From Gammaproteobacteria bacterium (lineage in GTDB: Bacteria > Pseudomonadota > Gammaproteobacteria > Pseudomonadales > Pseudomonadaceae), in contig JAHJXZ010000083.1 in NCBI GenBank assembly GCA_018827205.1, positions 1-35,029 of the forward strand: a stretch of DNA of 35,029 bases. Reading direction: 5' to 3'. Shown here in pieces: positions 25,042-35,029 of the stretch. Every line of letters begins with the position of its first letter. Positions within the stretch are counted from its first letter, which is position 1. The notes beneath the pieces were generated by a model, which worked only from the letters and a program-made list of their open reading frames with translations, made no database searches and had not been told where the DNA came from. The position numbers and the translations under genes were made by a program.

Positions 25042-25863
25042 TTAAGGTAAACGCTGCAAATCACGCTGTGCCAGCTGAGCAGCCGAGCTACCGGGGTACT
25101 GGGCAATGACCTGCTGCAGAATACCTTTGGCCTTGTCGCTATTACCCAGGCGCTGCTCGACATCAGCAAGTTTGAACAGCGAGTCAGGCACCTTGGCGTG
25201 ACTTGGATAGGTCTGGCTAACCCGCGCAAAGGCCTGGCCAGCCCCCTGCAGATCACCCTGCGCCAAATTCACCTCACCCAGCCAATACTGCGCGTTGCCG
25301 GCGTACTGGCTGTTCGGGTATTTACGCAGGAAGGCGGCAAAGGCCTGGCTGGCTTTGTCGAAGTCCTTAGCCTTGATCAGGTCAAAGGCAGCTTCGTAAA
25401 ACAGTTTTTCCTTTGCTGGATCGGCCGGCTCATTGCTGGCCGACGCTTGCGCCTGCCCCGCTGTTGGCGGAGTAGGTGTACCACTGGCATTGATCGCGCC
25501 AGCAGCTGAAGAATTCTGGCCGGTCGCAGCACCTGCTGCACCACCACTCACACGTCGATCAAGATCCTGATAACGCTCCAGGCTTTCTTGTTTCAGACGC
25601 TGAATTTCATTCTGTTGCTCTTCCAGCGTACCGCGCAGTTGCGCGATTTCTTGTTGCATCTGCTGTAACTGGTTGAACAGCATGCCCTGCGCCGTGACAG
25701 GGGCCGCAGCCCCTGTCGCGACGGAGGTGCCGGACGTACCGTAACCAGCAGGCGGATAACTGCTGCCGTAACCGGCATTGTTATCTACCACGGGAACCTC
25801 AGCCCACGCCGCAAGCGGCAGGCTGAGCGCCAAAACGGTTAAAGCACGGCGGCACGTACGCAT
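25042..25863 (-). CDS. cpoB: Cell-division coordinator CpoB (YbgF)
   Basis: This 273-residue periplasmic protein links peptidoglycan synthesis with Tol-Pal at division. A signal peptide (residues 1-21, ending A-W-A) is followed by a Gly/Ser/Ala-rich stretch, a trimerising coiled coil (about 60-100, Q-Q-L-Q-Q-M-Q-Q-E-I) and three or so TPRs (about 150-270, with P-N-S-Q-Y-A-G-N-A-Q-Y-W-L-G). It starts six bases after the pal stop, so it is coupled to pal. Confidence 0.93.
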   Translation of the reverse strand: MRTCRRALTVLALSLPLAAWAEVPVVDNNAGYGSSYPPAGYGTSGTSVATGAAAPVTAQGMLFNQLQQMQQEIAQLRGTLEEQQNEIQRLKQESLERYQDLDRRVSGGAAGAATGQNSSAAGAINASGTPTPPTAGQAQASASNEPADPAKEKLFYEAAFDLIKAKDFDKASQAFAAFLRKYPNSQYAGNAQYWLGEVNLAQGDLQGAGQAFARVSQTYPSHAKVPDSLFKLADVEQRLGNSDKAKGILQQVIAQYPGSSAAQLAQRDLQRLP

Positions 25864-25869
25864 ATCGAA

Positions 25870-26364
25870 TTACTTACGCAGTTCGACGCGACGGTTTTGA
25901 GCCCACGAGGACTCGTCGTTACCAGTGGCGATTGCGCGCTCTTCACCGTAGGAAACCAGTTCCAGTTGAGCCGGGGAAACGCCCTGCAGTACCAGGTAAC
26001 GCTGCACAGCTTTGGCGCGACGCTCGCCCAGAGCCATGTTGTATTCACGAGTACCGCGCTCGTCAGCGTGGCCTTCCAGAACTACGCGAGCGCCATTGCC
26101 TTGCAGGTCTTTGGCGTGCACGTCCAGAGCGCGCATGGCCTCTGGCTTCAGGTCGGAGCTGTCGTATTCGAAGTAGAAGGTAGTGATAGCGCGCAGAGCA
26201 GCTTCTTCGCTCAGGCTGCTGTCGATACCGCTGTTGGCGTCATAGCCAGCGTTAGGATCAGTAGCGCCTTCACCAGCAGCGTCACCGCCTTTCGAGGAAC
26301 AACCTACGGCTACGGCGAGAGCCAAGCTCAGTGCAGCGAACTTACCAAATTTCAGCATTTCCAT
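25870..26364 (-). CDS. pal: Peptidoglycan-associated lipoprotein Pal (OprL)
   Basis: This 164-residue outer-membrane lipoprotein tethers the membrane to peptidoglycan and binds TolB. The lipobox V-G-C is near residue 20, followed by a flexible linker. The OmpA-like domain (about 55-164) has G-H-A-D-E-R-G-T and the R-R-A-K-A-V motif. Three candidate ATGs lie close together (26367, 26364, 26358); 26364 gives the start seen in P. aeruginosa OprL and the best spacing to AGGAG. It lies 66 bases after the tolB stop. Confidence 0.96.
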   Translation of the reverse strand: MEMLKFGKFAALSLALAVAVGCSSKGGDAAGEGATDPNAGYDANSGIDSSLSEEAALRAITTFYFEYDSSDLKPEAMRALDVHAKDLQGNGARVVLEGHADERGTREYNMALGERRAKAVQRYLVLQGVSPAQLELVSYGEERAIATGNDESSWAQNRRVELRK

Positions 26365-26430
26365 CATGTAACTCCTAATGAACCCCAGTGTGTTAAGCAG
26401 TATTTCAAACAACAACGGTATAGCGCCGCA

Positions 26431-27729
26431 TCAGTTCAGGTAAGGGGACCAAGAAGGCTCTCGAACTTCGCCTTGAGCGGTAGGAAGAGGGAGCCTCACA
26501 CGTCCATTGGTGGACGCTAATACCAAGACTCCCCGACCCTGCTGGCGGGTGGCGTAGATTACCATGGTGCCGTTAGGCGCAACAGTGGGCGACTCATCCA
26601 GACTGGTGTCTGAAAGTATCCGCAAATTGCCGCGCTGCAGGTCTTGTGCCGCCACCTTGAACACTGTGTAACCATCCTGGCGATGAATCATGACCAGGGT
26701 CTTTTCATCAGCGGAAAGCTTAGGGTTCGCGTTGTAGTTACCGATAAAGGTCACACGCTCTGCCGAGCCACCATTGATGTTGGTTTTGTAGATTTGTGGT
26801 TTACCCGAACGATCTGACGTGAAGTACAACGTCTGACCGTCCTTGCCCCAGAAAGGTTCGGTATCGATGGATGCCTGATTGGTTACCCGACGCAGCTGAC
26901 GAGTCCCCATGTCCATCACATAAATTTCCGGATTGCCGTCCTTGGACAGAACGAACGCCAGGCGATTACCGTCCGGCGACCAGGCTGGTGCGCCATTCAG
27001 ACCCTCAAAATTGGTGACCTGTTCACGGCGACCGGTATCGATATGTTGCACAAAGATCCGCGGACGCTTCTGTTCAAACGAAACATACGCAATGCGGCGG
27101 CCATCCGGAGCAAACGACGGCGACAGAATTGGCTCACGCGATTGCAGCAGGGTAACGGCACGAGCGCCGTCATAATCGGAGCGCTGCAGGGTGTAACGGG
27201 TGTTGTTAACCGCAAAACGCTCGGCAGTCACGTAGAGCATACGCGTAGAAAACGCGCCCTTGACGCCGGTGAGCTTCTCGTAGGATTGATCGGCGATATG
27301 GTGCGCCATATCGCGAAGCTGATCGACACCACCACCCACGCTGCCGGTCATGACCTGCTGCTGAGTGGCCACGTTGAACAAGGCGAACTGGATCTGCAGA
27401 CGACCGGCGTTCGGCACAATGTTGCCGACCAGCACGTACTGTGCGCCCAGAGCCTGCCAGTCGCGGTAGATCACTTCAGCGGCCTGAGTCGGCAGGCTGA
27501 TCATGTTCTGTCGTGGAATAGGCTCGAATACGCCGGAGTTGCGCAGGTCATTGCCAATGATTTCAGACATGTCCTCGGGCAACACACTGCCGCCCTGCCA
27601 GCCAAAAGGCACCACAGCGATGGGAGTGGCACGGTCGGTACCATTAACAATCATCAGTGGATCAGCGGCCTGAACGGTGCCGACCAGTAGAGTCAGACCG
27701 AGCAGAGCAATACGCATCAGGGTATTCAC
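26431..27729 (-). CDS. tolB: Tol-Pal system protein TolB
   Basis: This 432-residue periplasmic protein has a signal peptide (about 1-21), an N-terminal alpha/beta domain (about 25-160) and a six-bladed propeller (about 175-432) with repeated W-S-P-D-G-N and F-A-P-D-G-R motifs. It links Pal to the TolQRA motor. It starts with GTG at 27729, overlapping the tolA stop as GTGA; an ATG at 27717 is the alternative. Confidence 0.96.
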   Translation of the reverse strand: MNTLMRIALLGLTLLVGTVQAADPLMIVNGTDRATPIAVVPFGWQGGSVLPEDMSEIIGNDLRNSGVFEPIPRQNMISLPTQAAEVIYRDWQALGAQYVLVGNIVPNAGRLQIQFALFNVATQQQVMTGSVGGGVDQLRDMAHHIADQSYEKLTGVKGAFSTRMLYVTAERFAVNNTRYTLQRSDYDGARAVTLLQSREPILSPSFAPDGRRIAYVSFEQKRPRIFVQHIDTGRREQVTNFEGLNGAPAWSPDGNRLAFVLSKDGNPEIYVMDMGTRQLRRVTNQASIDTEPFWGKDGQTLYFTSDRSGKPQIYKTNINGGSAERVTFIGNYNANPKLSADEKTLVMIHRQDGYTVFKVAAQDLQRGNLRILSDTSLDESPTVAPNGTMVIYATRQQGRGVLVLASTNGRVRLPLPTAQGEVREPSWSPYLN

Positions 27730-28676
27730 AGACCTAAATCCTCCGGTTTGAAGACAGCGCGACGCTGCCGGTAAAGGCGATCAAAAGTGGCGCGATCCAA
27801 CTGTTGCATTTCAGCAATTCGTCCAACGTTACGCACCGCCTGCACGGCGGAGTTATCAAATGGTGAATCGCCACTCGAGCGCGTCACGCTGGCATTGGTA
27901 ATGGTGCCATCCGGCAGCATTTCGATCAGTACTTCTACGCTCATGCCATTACGCGCCGATGGCGGGCGTCGCCACTGCTGGCTCACCAGCATAACAATCA
28001 GATCATCCAGGCTGCCGGCTACTTCATCGCCGACGGTATCGGCGATTGCCTGTTGGCGACCGACATCGTCGGACAACAACTCGGCCAGTGCAGCAGCCTT
28101 CTTGTCTTCCACAGCTTTACGCTGAGACGCTTCTGCCGCCTTCTTCTTGGCGTCATCGGCCTTTTTCTTCTTCGCAGCTTCAGCGGCGGCTTTCTTCTTC
28201 GCCTCCTCTGCCGCTTTTTTCTTGGCGTCTTCAGCAGCCTTTTTCTTGGCCGCCTCATCCGCTGCTTTCTTCTTGGCTACATCAGCGAGCTTCTTCTGCT
28301 CCGCGGCCTTCTTGTCGGCGTCAGCCTTTTTCGCGGCCTCTGCTTTCTGAGCCTCTTGCGCTTTCTTTTGTTCCGCAGCCTTGGCCGCTACTTTTTCCTG
28401 TTCAGCCTTTTTCTGCTCAAGCTGTTCAGTTTCGTACACAGGAGCGGTGGTTTTCTTGGTTTCGCCAGCGATTTTCTGATTGGTCTGGGTAGTGGCCTGG
28501 CTTTGCGACTGCAGCTTGTACAAGGTCGCCTGCACTACCGGCTTGGCCGGCGGCAGGTCCGGGGCAAAAGCGAAGCTGACGAACAGCATGGCAAACATGA
28601 TGACGTGCAGCGCCACAGCCCAGACCAGGGGCCAGAACAAACTCTCCGAAGGCGAACGCTCGCGCTGGTACTGCAT
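27726..28676 (-). CDS. tolA: Tol-Pal energy-coupling protein TolA
   Basis: This 316-residue protein has an N-terminal membrane anchor (about residues 15-38), a long Lys/Ala/Glu-rich helix (about 80-195, repeats such as K-K-A-A-E-E-A-K) spanning the periplasm, and a C-terminal globular domain III (about 215-316). It transmits the proton-driven motion of TolQR to TolB-Pal. The helix DNA is repetitive and leaves an open frame on the opposite strand, which is not a gene. Its start overlaps the tolR stop (TGATG). Confidence 0.95.
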   Translation of the reverse strand: MQYQRERSPSESLFWPLVWAVALHVIMFAMLFVSFAFAPDLPPAKPVVQATLYKLQSQSQATTQTNQKIAGETKKTTAPVYETEQLEQKKAEQEKVAAKAAEQKKAQEAQKAEAAKKADADKKAAEQKKLADVAKKKAADEAAKKKAAEDAKKKAAEEAKKKAAAEAAKKKKADDAKKKAAEASQRKAVEDKKAAALAELLSDDVGRQQAIADTVGDEVAGSLDDLIVMLVSQQWRRPPSARNGMSVEVLIEMLPDGTITNASVTRSSGDSPFDNSAVQAVRNVGRIAEMQQLDRATFDRLYRQRRAVFKPEDLGL

Positions 28677-29128
28677 CAGGGGGCCTCGGTAATCAGCCCG
28701 ACGTTACCCACGTCAGCCTGCTGCAAGCCACCCATGGCCGCCATCACCGTGCCGTAATCAACGGATTTGTCGCCACGCACGAACACCTGCACCTGCTTAC
28801 CGGTTGCCCGGCTCTGGTTGATGATCGCAGTGACCGCGCGGGTCATTTCTTCTAGCGTCAGCGCTTTGTCCTGCACGGTATCGACATCGACCTCGGTACC
28901 CATATTCCAGAAATAGGTCTTGTCGGCCTTGATCGAGATGGTCAACACCTGAGCGTTATTGTCCTGCGGCAAGACTTCACTGCTGACTTTCGGCAGATCG
29001 ACCTTGACCCCTTGATTGAGCATGGGCGCGGTCACCATAAAGATCACCAGCAGCACCAACATCACATCGATGTAGGGCACCACGTTCATCTCGGCGACGG
29101 GCTTGCGTCTGTTGCGAATTCTGGCCAT
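28676..29128 (-). CDS. tolR: Tol-Pal motor protein TolR
   Basis: This 150-residue protein has one transmembrane helix (about residues 17-38) with the essential Asp in V-P-Y-I-D-V-M-L (Asp21), which takes part in the proton path, and a periplasmic domain after it. It belongs to the ExbD/TolR family; the tolQ and tolA neighbours and length fix the Tol assignment. Confidence 0.96.
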   Translation of the reverse strand: MARIRNRRKPVAEMNVVPYIDVMLVLLVIFMVTAPMLNQGVKVDLPKVSSEVLPQDNNAQVLTISIKADKTYFWNMGTEVDVDTVQDKALTLEEMTRAVTAIINQSRATGKQVQVFVRGDKSVDYGTVMAAMGGLQQADVGNVGLITEAP

Positions 29129-29161
29129 GGCTTAAAACCTTTCGTAAAGAGTGCCTAAGGC

Positions 29162-29857
29162 TTAGTCGTCGCTGGTGTGGACTTTGCGGTGCAGAATCGC
29201 CTGGAACTCGTCGGCGAAGGTGTAGTAACGGCCAATCAGCATTTCGCCACGGGAGGCAAAGCGGTTGTAGGCGATTACCGCAGGAATAGCGGCAAACAGG
29301 CCGATGGCAGTAGCGATCAGCGCCTCGGCAATACCCGGGGCCACAGTGGCCAGGGTCGCCTGCTGCACCTGAGCCAGACCACGGAAGGAGTTCATGATGC
29401 CCCACACGGTGCCGAACAGGCCGATATAGGGGCTGGTGGAGCCGACGGTAGCGAGGAACGGCAGGCTCTGCTCCAGCTTCTCTTCTTCACGCGAGATGGC
29501 CACACGCATGGCGCGGGCCACGGCATCCATCACCGCATCCGGATCAACACCGGCCTGCTGGCGCAGACGTGAGAATTCTTTAAAACCAGCGCGGAAAATC
29601 TGCTCCAGGCCGGAGTCAGGGTCCGGGTTGCTGCCCGCCTGGCGGTACAGCTTGGACAGATCGATACCCGACCAGAAGCGTTCCTCGAAATTATCCAGAG
29701 CCCGCTTGGCCGCACGCAGCAGCGCGGTGCGCTGAAAAATCATGACCCACGAAGTGACCGACGCGGCCACCAACGTCAGCATTACCAGTTGCACCACCAG
29801 GCTGGCGTTGCTGATCAGACTCCACATCGACATGTGGTCAACGGCGTTGGCTTCCAC
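29162..29857 (-). CDS. tolQ: Tol-Pal motor protein TolQ
   Basis: This 231-residue inner-membrane protein has three transmembrane helices (about 15-40, 135-160, 170-195). G-S-T-S-P-Y-I-G-L-F-G-T-V-W-G-I (about 135-150) and A-T-A-I-G-L-F-A-A-I-P-A (about 177-188) line the proton channel with TolR. The start is GTG, preceded by AGGAGAG, and it follows the ybgC stop within three bases, so the genes are coupled. Confidence 0.96.
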   Translation of the reverse strand: MEANAVDHMSMWSLISNASLVVQLVMLTLVAASVTSWVMIFQRTALLRAAKRALDNFEERFWSGIDLSKLYRQAGSNPDPDSGLEQIFRAGFKEFSRLRQQAGVDPDAVMDAVARAMRVAISREEEKLEQSLPFLATVGSTSPYIGLFGTVWGIMNSFRGLAQVQQATLATVAPGIAEALIATAIGLFAAIPAVIAYNRFASRGEMLIGRYYTFADEFQAILHRKVHTSDD

Positions 29858-29859
29858 GC

Positions 29860-30312
29860 TTACTCTCCTGCTCTAGATGTACCCGCGCCGCCCTGCTCGG
29901 CAAAGGCCGTATGCAGAGCCTGGGGAATGGCCCGGGGCTTCAAATTGTCGGCGCGCACACAGGCCACCATAAACTGCCCTTCACAAAGCAGCGCATCATC
30001 CGTTGCCCGCCTGACCTGCTGACGAAAACGCAGGCTGGCACGGTTTAATTCGATTACCTCTGCGCTTACCAGCAACTCGTCGTCGAGCTTGGCGGGCGCG
30101 TGGTAACGCGCTTCAGCCGTATGCACAACGAACAACAGGCCCTCCTCGGCCAACGTTGACTGGAGAAAACCCAGATCACGCAGGCGCTCGGTACGAGCCC
30201 GTTCCATAAATTTGAGGTAATTGACGTAGTAGACGATGCCGCCAGCATCGGTGTCTTCGAAATAAACCCGACAGCGATGGGTGAACGGCGTAACTCCGTT
30301 TTGCGCGCGCAT
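29860..30312 (-). CDS. ybgC: Tol-Pal-associated acyl-CoA thioesterase
   Basis: This 150-residue hotdog-fold thioesterase hydrolyses short acyl-CoA or acyl-ACP in E. coli and relatives. [14 protein letters not shown] (about 18-31) holds the catalytic Asp. It is the first gene of the ybgC-tolQRAB-pal-cpoB cluster, the common order. Its link to envelope function remains uncertain. Confidence 0.93.
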   Translation of the reverse strand: MRAQNGVTPFTHRCRVYFEDTDAGGIVYYVNYLKFMERARTERLRDLGFLQSTLAEEGLLFVVHTAEARYHAPAKLDDELLVSAEVIELNRASLRFRQQVRRATDDALLCEGQFMVACVRADNLKPRAIPQALHTAFAEQGGAGTSRAGE

Positions 30313-30364
30313 ACTCTAGTCCTAGCTTCTGATCTTGCCAATTGGGTACAACAAGTATTTTTTC

Positions 30365-31417
30365 TTACTCTGCCGCGCTATCAAACGGATCAGCTACTGG
30401 TAGTTCGCCCATACGCTTCGGCACATTCAAACCAAAATGCAAATAGGCGTGACGTGTCACTACCCGCCCACGTGGAGTCCGCATGATGTAGCCCTGTTGA
30501 ATTAGGTATGGCTCCAGCACATCCTCGATGGTGTGGCGCTCTTCACTGATGGCAGCGGCCAGGTTATCGACCCCCACCGGACCACCGTCGAACTTCTCAA
30601 TCATGGTCAGCAGTAGACGCCGATCCTGATGATCAAAGCCACGCTCATCGACATCCAGCAGGTTCAGCGCCAGGTCGGCAATTTCCCGGGTGATATCGCC
30701 CTGCCCGCGCACTTCGGCAAAATCGCGCACACGGCGCAGCAGGCGGTTGGCGATACGCGGCGTACCGCGGGCACGGCGGGCAATCTCAAAGGCGCCATGG
30801 GGCTCGATTGGCAGGCCGAGAATCCCCGCTGAACGCATAACGATGGTCGCCAGGTCGTCGGTGTTATAGAACTCCAGACGCTGGACGATACCGAAGCGGT
30901 CGCGCAGCGGGTTGGTCAGCATGCCTGCACGCGTGGTCGCGCCAACTAAGGTAAAGGGCGGTAGATCGAGCTTGATCGAGCGTGCGGCCGGCCCTTCGCC
31001 AATCATGATGTCGAGTTGAAAATCCTCCATTGCCGGGTAAAGCACTTCTTCAACAATCGGCGAAAGACGATGGATCTCATCGATAAACAGCACATCGCCC
31101 GGTTCAAGATTGGTCAGCAAGGCGGCCAGATCACCCGGCCGCTCCAGCACTGGACCCGAGGTGCTTTTGATCGAAACGTTCATTTCCTGCGCGATGATAT
31201 TGGCCAGGGTGGTCTTGCCCAGACCGGGCGGCCCGAAGATCAAGGTGTGATCAAGTGCCTCGCTGCGCCCACGGGCCGCCTGGATAAACAGCTCCATCTG
31301 CTCGCGTACGCTCGGCTGGCCAATATATTCGGCCAATTTCAGCGGGCGAATGGCACGATCAACCTGCTCATCACGGTCACGCGGGGCTGCGGTAATCAGG
31401 CGATCAGCTTCTAGCAC
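30365..31417 (-). CDS. ruvB: Holliday junction helicase motor RuvB
   Basis: This 350-residue AAA+ ATPase drives branch migration with RuvA. Walker A is G-P-P-G-L-G-K-T-T (about residues 64-72), Walker B is F-I-D-E-I-H-R (about 110-116), and the sensor G-A-T-T-R-A-G and arginine finger region R-D-R-F-G follow. The winged-helix C-terminal end binds DNA (Y-I-M-R-T-P-R-G-R near 310). It begins with GTG at 31417, which shares one base with the ruvA stop. Confidence 0.97.
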   Translation of the reverse strand: MLEADRLITAAPRDRDEQVDRAIRPLKLAEYIGQPSVREQMELFIQAARGRSEALDHTLIFGPPGLGKTTLANIIAQEMNVSIKSTSGPVLERPGDLAALLTNLEPGDVLFIDEIHRLSPIVEEVLYPAMEDFQLDIMIGEGPAARSIKLDLPPFTLVGATTRAGMLTNPLRDRFGIVQRLEFYNTDDLATIVMRSAGILGLPIEPHGAFEIARRARGTPRIANRLLRRVRDFAEVRGQGDITREIADLALNLLDVDERGFDHQDRRLLLTMIEKFDGGPVGVDNLAAAISEERHTIEDVLEPYLIQQGYIMRTPRGRVVTRHAYLHFGLNVPKRMGELPVADPFDSAAE

Positions 31418-32022
31418 TAAACCATCCCCTTCAGGGCTCGACGAATCATATCTTCACTGCTCAAACCGTCTTCTTTAATAGCTGAGACGGCGCGACTGGC
31501 TTCCTGGGGTTTGTAGCCGAGCGAAATAAGGGCGCTGACTGCATCATTCTCCGCGCTTGAGACTGCGCCACCGGCGCGAGGTTCCACCACCAGGTTCGAC
31601 ATACCGGGTACGGTTTCCCAAGCCTTGAAGCGGTCCTTCAACTCAACCAGCAGGCGTTCGGCGGTTTTCTTGCCTACGCCAGGGATCTTTACCAACACCG
31701 AGGTATCTTGCGCTTGCACGCAGCGCACCAACTCGTCGACCTCAAGGCCGGACATCAAGGCCAAGGCCAGTTTCGGGCCGACGCCGTTGAGGCGGATCAG
31801 CTCACGAAATAGCTCACGCTCGCGCTTCTCGAAAAAGCCATACAGCAGATGCGCATCCTCACGCACCACCAGATGGGTGTGCAGGGTCAGTGGCTCACCC
31901 ACCGAGGGCAAACGGTACAGGGTGGTCATGGGCACTTCCAGCTCATAACCCAAACCATTTATGTCCACAATCACATGGGGCGGCTGCTTTTCCGCCAGGG
32001 TGCCGCGCAAACGTCCGATCAC
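31417..32022 (-). CDS. ruvA: Holliday junction binding protein RuvA
   Basis: This 201-residue protein binds four-way junctions as a tetramer. An OB-fold (about 1-63) precedes two helix-hairpin-helix motifs (G-V-G-P-K-L-A about 79-85 and [11 protein letters not shown] about 113-123), and domain III (about 150-201) contacts RuvB. It starts with GTG. ruvC lies 23 bases upstream. Confidence 0.97.
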   Translation of the reverse strand: MIGRLRGTLAEKQPPHVIVDINGLGYELEVPMTTLYRLPSVGEPLTLHTHLVVREDAHLLYGFFEKRERELFRELIRLNGVGPKLALALMSGLEVDELVRCVQAQDTSVLVKIPGVGKKTAERLLVELKDRFKAWETVPGMSNLVVEPRAGGAVSSAENDAVSALISLGYKPQEASRAVSAIKEDGLSSEDMIRRALKGMV

Positions 32023-32045
32023 CGCTGCTTTCCTTAAAAATTACG

Positions 32046-32570
32046 TTACAAACGAAGGCGACCGGCGCGCCGCTTGGCGCCGACCAGGCCATGAGGAATC
32101 AGACTCTGCCGGTGGTGGGCATGGCATAGGGCGATGGCCAGGGCGTCCGATGCATCGATCTGTGGTTTTTGCACCAGCTTGAGCAGGTGCATGACCATCA
32201 GCTGCACCTGCTCTTTGTCTGCCCCACCGCTGCCGGCAATCGCCTGCTTGACCTGGGTCGCGGTGTATTCCGCGATATCCAGCCCTGCCTCCATCCCCGC
32301 GACGATAGCCACACCACGCGCCTGACCGAGCTTGAGCGCAGAATCCGGGTTGCGCGCCATAAACACTTGCTCAATGCCCATGGTCACAGGCCCGTAGGTT
32401 TCGATGACCTCGCGCACACCACGAAACACCACCTGCAAACGCTCCGGCATCGAACCGTTGCCCGTGCGAATGCAGCCAGAGGCGACATATTCGCAATTGC
32501 GCCCCGTATCACGCACCACACCGTAACCGGTGATGCGCGAACCGGGGTCGATGCCAAGAATCAAGGTCAT
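32046..32570 (-). CDS. ruvC: Holliday junction resolvase RuvC
   Basis: This 174-residue endonuclease cuts Holliday junctions symmetrically. The acidic residues are visible in L-G-I-D-P-G-S (Asp7), G-I-E-Q-V-F (about Glu66) and D-A-S-D-A-L-A (about 138-144), the RNase H-like site. It heads a ruvC-ruvA-ruvB operon and is 218 bases from yebC. Confidence 0.97.
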   Translation of the reverse strand: MTLILGIDPGSRITGYGVVRDTGRNCEYVASGCIRTGNGSMPERLQVVFRGVREVIETYGPVTMGIEQVFMARNPDSALKLGQARGVAIVAGMEAGLDIAEYTATQVKQAIAGSGGADKEQVQLMVMHLLKLVQKPQIDASDALAIALCHAHHRQSLIPHGLVGAKRRAGRLRL

Positions 32571-32723
32571 GCCCTACGCCCACTCAAGGCACCAGCTAAT
32601 TCAGCCGGCACACTGTCTATTTATCCAGTTCGCGAGTATAGGGCCAGCCCAGTCCGCCGTCACCCAGGCAGGCGCTATAAAAATTTAACGCTGCATAGTG
32701 ATGACCCACTGGGTAGCCGCCTA

Positions 32724-32772
32724 TAAAAAAGCCGGAAGTGCTCAGGCATAACCTGAAGACTCCCGGCTTTTA
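32724..32772 (-). terminator. Terminator of yebC
   Basis: On the minus strand an imperfect GCCGGGAGTCTTCAGG / CCTGAGCACTTCCGGC hairpin is followed by TTTTTTAT. It is 17 bases after the yebC stop, so ruvCAB probably has its own promoter. Confidence 0.8.
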
Positions 32773-32788
32773 ATTGATACACCCACAC

Positions 32789-33538
32789 TCAGCCAAGCTG
32801 TTCCATGATTTCGTCAGGAATTTCGGCGTTGTGATAAACCTCCTGCACATCATCGAGGTCTTCCAGCATATCGATCAGTTTGATGACCTTTTGTGCGGTC
32901 TCCAGATCAGCAACCGGCGCACTAATCGAGGGAATCATGGCGATTTCCGCTTCATCGGCCTTGAAACCGGCCGTACTGAGCGCTTCGTTGACGCCATGAA
33001 AATCGGCAAAACTGGTAGACACCAGGGCAGAGCCGTCCTCGCTCATCTCCACGTCATCGGCACCGGCTTCCAGCGCCGCTTCCATCAAGGCATCTTCGCT
33101 GACGCCTGGAGCAAAGCTGAGCTGACCCTTGCGGTCGAACATATAGGCCACCGAACCATCGGTGCCGAGGTTGCCGCCACACTTGGTAAAGGCGTGTCGC
33201 ACTTCGGCGGCGGTGCGATTGCGGTTGTCGGTCATGGCCTCGACGATAATTGCCACACCGCCCAGCGCGTAACCTTCGTAACTCAACTCGGCGACGTTGT
33301 CGGCTTCGTTGTTACCGGCGCCACGAGCAATGGCGCGGTCGATAACATCGCGCGACATATTGGAGGTAAGCGCCTTGTCCACCGCTAGACGCAGACGTGG
33401 ATTGTCCGCCGGGATCGGGCCACCGTGCTTGGCCGCAACCGTCAGCTCACGAATGATTTTGGTAAAAATCTTGCCGCGCTTGGCGTCCTGACGCCCTTTG
33501 CGGTGCTTGATGTTGGCCCACTTGGAATGACCAGCCAT
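32789..33538 (-). CDS. YebC/PmpR-family regulator
   Basis: This 249-residue protein has the universal start [14 protein letters not shown] and the three-domain YebC fold. Family members regulate transcription, and some ease translation of polyproline stretches. P. aeruginosa PmpR (PA0964, from memory) regulates the pqsR gene. No pqs gene is in this window. A GGAG precedes the ATG. It lies between aspS and ruvC, the usual Pseudomonas order. Confidence 0.93.
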   Translation of the reverse strand: MAGHSKWANIKHRKGRQDAKRGKIFTKIIRELTVAAKHGGPIPADNPRLRLAVDKALTSNMSRDVIDRAIARGAGNNEADNVAELSYEGYALGGVAIIVEAMTDNRNRTAAEVRHAFTKCGGNLGTDGSVAYMFDRKGQLSFAPGVSEDALMEAALEAGADDVEMSEDGSALVSTSFADFHGVNEALSTAGFKADEAEIAMIPSISAPVADLETAQKVIKLIDMLEDLDDVQEVYHNAEIPDEIMEQLG

Positions 33539-33576
33539 AACTCACTCCGGTTGTTTCACATTCGATATCAAGGCGT

Positions 33577-33603
33577 GAGAGTTCGAGTCTCTCCGTCCTG
33601 CCA
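33577..33603 (+). other. tRNA-like 3' end (T arm plus CCA)
   Basis: A perfect T-arm (GAGAG-TTCGAGT-CTCTC) is followed by CGTCCTG and CCA at 33601-33603, the layout of a tRNA 3' end, but one base shorter than needed for a standard acceptor stem plus discriminator. No 5' half, D arm or anticodon arm lies upstream. It may be a remnant left by an integration event or a chance match. Confidence 0.35.
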
Positions 33604-33607
33604 TAAA

Positions 33608-33637
33608 GAAGAAGCCTGGAAAACCAGGCTTCTTTTC
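33608..33637 (-). terminator. Terminator of aspS
   Basis: GAAGCCTGG and CCAGGCTTC form a 9-base stem with loop AAAA, six bases after the aspS stop on the minus strand. T-runs on either side are short, so it may act in both directions. Confidence 0.7.
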
Positions 33638-33642
33638 ACGCT

Positions 33643-35029
33643 TTATTCCGCTTTCGGCTGCTCGCGCAGGCGAATGTGCAGTTCACGCAGCGACTTGTTG
33701 TCCACCTCACCCGGCGCCTGAGTCATAACACAGGCCGCGCTCTGGGTTTTCGGGAAGGCAATCACTTCGCGGATCGACTGCGCACCGGTCATCAGCATCA
33801 CCAGGCGATCCAGACCGAAGGCCAGGCCACCATGGGGCGGTGCACCGAACTTCAGAGCATCGAGGAGGAAGCCGAACTTCTCCTGCTGCTCGTCTTCGCT
33901 GATACCGAGTACGCGGAACACAGTCTGCTGCATAGACTTATCGTGGATACGGATCGAGCCGCCACCCAGCTCGGTGCCGTTCAGAACCATGTCATAAGCA
34001 CGCGACAGAGCGGCAGCCGGATTGGCTTCCAGCTCAGCCGGGCTGCACTTCGGCGCAGTGAACGGGTGGTGCATGGCGGTCAGACTGCCATCGTCGTTCT
34101 CTTCGAACATCGGGAAGTCGACGACCCATAGCGGCGCCCACTCACAGGTCAGCAGATTGAGGTCGTAACCCAGCTTGATACGCAGCGCGCCCAGGGCTTC
34201 GCTGACGATCTTGGCCTTATCAGCACCGAAGAACACGATGTCGCCATCGACTGCACCGACGCGATCGAGGATCACGTTGATATTGTCCAGCGGGATGTTC
34301 TTGACGATCGGCGACTGCAGGCCTTCAACGCCATTAGCACGCTCGTTGACCTTGATATAGGCCAGACCCTTGGCGCCGTAGATGCCAACGAACTTGGTGT
34401 AATCGTCGATCTGCTTACGCGGCATGCTCGCGCCGCCCGGCACACGCAGCGCAGTGACGCGGCACTTCGGATCATTGGCCGGGCCGGCGAAGACTTTAAA
34501 GTCGACATCTTTGAGCTGATCAGCGACGTCCACCAGCTCCAACGGGTTACGCAGGTCCGGCTTGTCGGAACCGAAACGACGCATGGCTTCGGCCAGAGTC
34601 ATGTGCGGCAGCTCGCCGAACTCGACATTAAGCACTTCCTTGAACAGCTGGCGAATCATCTTCTCGGTGATGGCCATGATGTCAGCTTCATCGAGGAAGC
34701 TGGTTTCGATGTCGATCTGGGTGAATTCCGGCTGACGGTCAGCACGCAGGTCTTCGTCGCGGAAGCATTTAGCGATCTGGTAGTAACGGTCGAAGCCTGC
34801 GACCATCAGCAACTGTTTGAACAGCTGCGGCGACTGCGGCAGGGCAAAGAAACTACCGGCGTGGGTGCGGCTCGGCACTAAATAGTCACGCGCACCTTCA
34901 GGGGTTGCGCGGGTGAGGATCGGCGTTTCCACATCGAGGAAGCCGTTGTCATCTAAGTAACGGCGGATGCTGCTGGTGATGCTCGAACGCAGCTTCAGCT
35001 TGGCGGCCATTTCTGGACGACGCAGGTCG
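33643..35029 (-). CDS. aspS: Aspartyl-tRNA synthetase (3' part)
   Basis: The visible 462 or so codons are the class II catalytic part; the N-terminal anticodon-binding OB domain of a roughly 590-residue protein lies beyond the window edge. Motif 2 is near [20 protein letters not shown] marks the bacterial GAD insertion junction, H-H-P-F-T follows it, and motif 3 is [10 protein letters not shown]. The open frame continues past the internal ATG at 35010 to the edge, so the true start is outside. It charges tRNA-Asp, and the Pseudomonas enzyme also charges tRNA-Asn. Confidence 0.97.
   Translation of the reverse strand, partial: DLRRPEMAAKLKLRSSITSSIRRYLDDNGFLDVETPILTRATPEGARDYLVPSRTHAGSFFALPQSPQLFKQLLMVAGFDRYYQIAKCFRDEDLRADRQPEFTQIDIETSFLDEADIMAITEKMIRQLFKEVLNVEFGELPHMTLAEAMRRFGSDKPDLRNPLELVDVADQLKDVDFKVFAGPANDPKCRVTALRVPGGASMPRKQIDDYTKFVGIYGAKGLAYIKVNERANGVEGLQSPIVKNIPLDNINVILDRVGAVDGDIVFFGADKAKIVSEALGALRIKLGYDLNLLTCEWAPLWVVDFPMFEENDDGSLTAMHHPFTAPKCSPAELEANPAAALSRAYDMVLNGTELGGGSIRIHDKSMQQTVFRVLGISEDEQQEKFGFLLDALKFGAPPHGGLAFGLDRLVMLMTGAQSIREVIAFPKTQSAACVMTQAPGEVDNKSLRELHIRLREQPKAE

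Noticed and set aside
28053-28757. Long open frame on the plus strand opposite tolA
   Set aside because: It arises from the Lys/Ala-rich repeats of tolA read backwards; it is Leu/Phe-rich without family features and tolA is clearly the real gene.

Overview
The window is a stretch of chromosome from a Pseudomonas (sensu lato) species. The evidence is a long run of genes in an order I know from Pseudomonas: aspS-yebC-ruvCAB-ybgC-tolQRAB-pal-cpoB-queE-queC-tRNA-Lys, then nadA-bepA-tusA-perM-bcp-gcvR-dapA-bamC-purC-tRNA-Ser. The protein sequences (OprL/Pal, TolB, RuvB, GcvR, Bcp) are also of Pseudomonas type. The DNA is moderately GC-rich and there is no sign of plasmid or phage genes.

Positions 1-7250 form a sulfur and choline-sulfate supply block on the plus strand. 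It holds the first codons of a divergent LysR-type regulator, a choline-sulfatase (betC), a choline-binding protein without its own permease, a SulP sulfate permease with a STAS domain, and sbp-cysT-cysW. Choline-O-sulfate would be split into choline, picked up by the ChoX-like protein, and sulfate. The ATPase gene cysA, usually next after cysW, is absent; the next gene is convergent and unrelated.

Positions 7250-14410 are an accessory stretch of small envelope or hypothetical genes. It holds two DUF4398 lipoproteins (one fused to an OmpA domain), a 36-residue membrane peptide, a glycine-rich membrane protein whose reading frame is cut by an early TGA, a trypsin-like protease without a signal peptide, a CsbD-like protein, a ClpP-like periplasmic protein and a DUF3087 membrane protein. 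A membrane diguanylate cyclase gene here is broken by two frameshifts and one stop codon. A roughly 190-base element with 12-base inverted ends sits at 10414-10601. Gene decay and the repeat make this the most changeable part of the window.

Positions 14410-24780 are core housekeeping: tRNA-Ser(CGA), purC, bamC, dapA, gcvR, bcp, perM, tusA, bepA, nadA, tRNA-Lys(TTT), queC and queE. The purC here is the long (about 290-residue) form rather than the short form of about 236 residues known from P. aeruginosa at this place. The tRNA-Lys locus, which I recall as an island insertion site in P. aeruginosa, is empty here: nadA follows directly.

Positions 25000-35029 hold the Tol-Pal envelope cluster, with tightly coupled genes (overlaps or very short gaps, two GTG starts), the ruvCAB Holliday-junction genes, yebC and the 3' part of aspS, all on the minus strand. 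A tRNA-like 3' end lies between yebC and aspS. I found no CRISPR array, insertion sequence or prophage, and no convincing candidate for a wholly new system; the best leads are the missing cysA, the swapped purC, the decayed genes and the repeat element.
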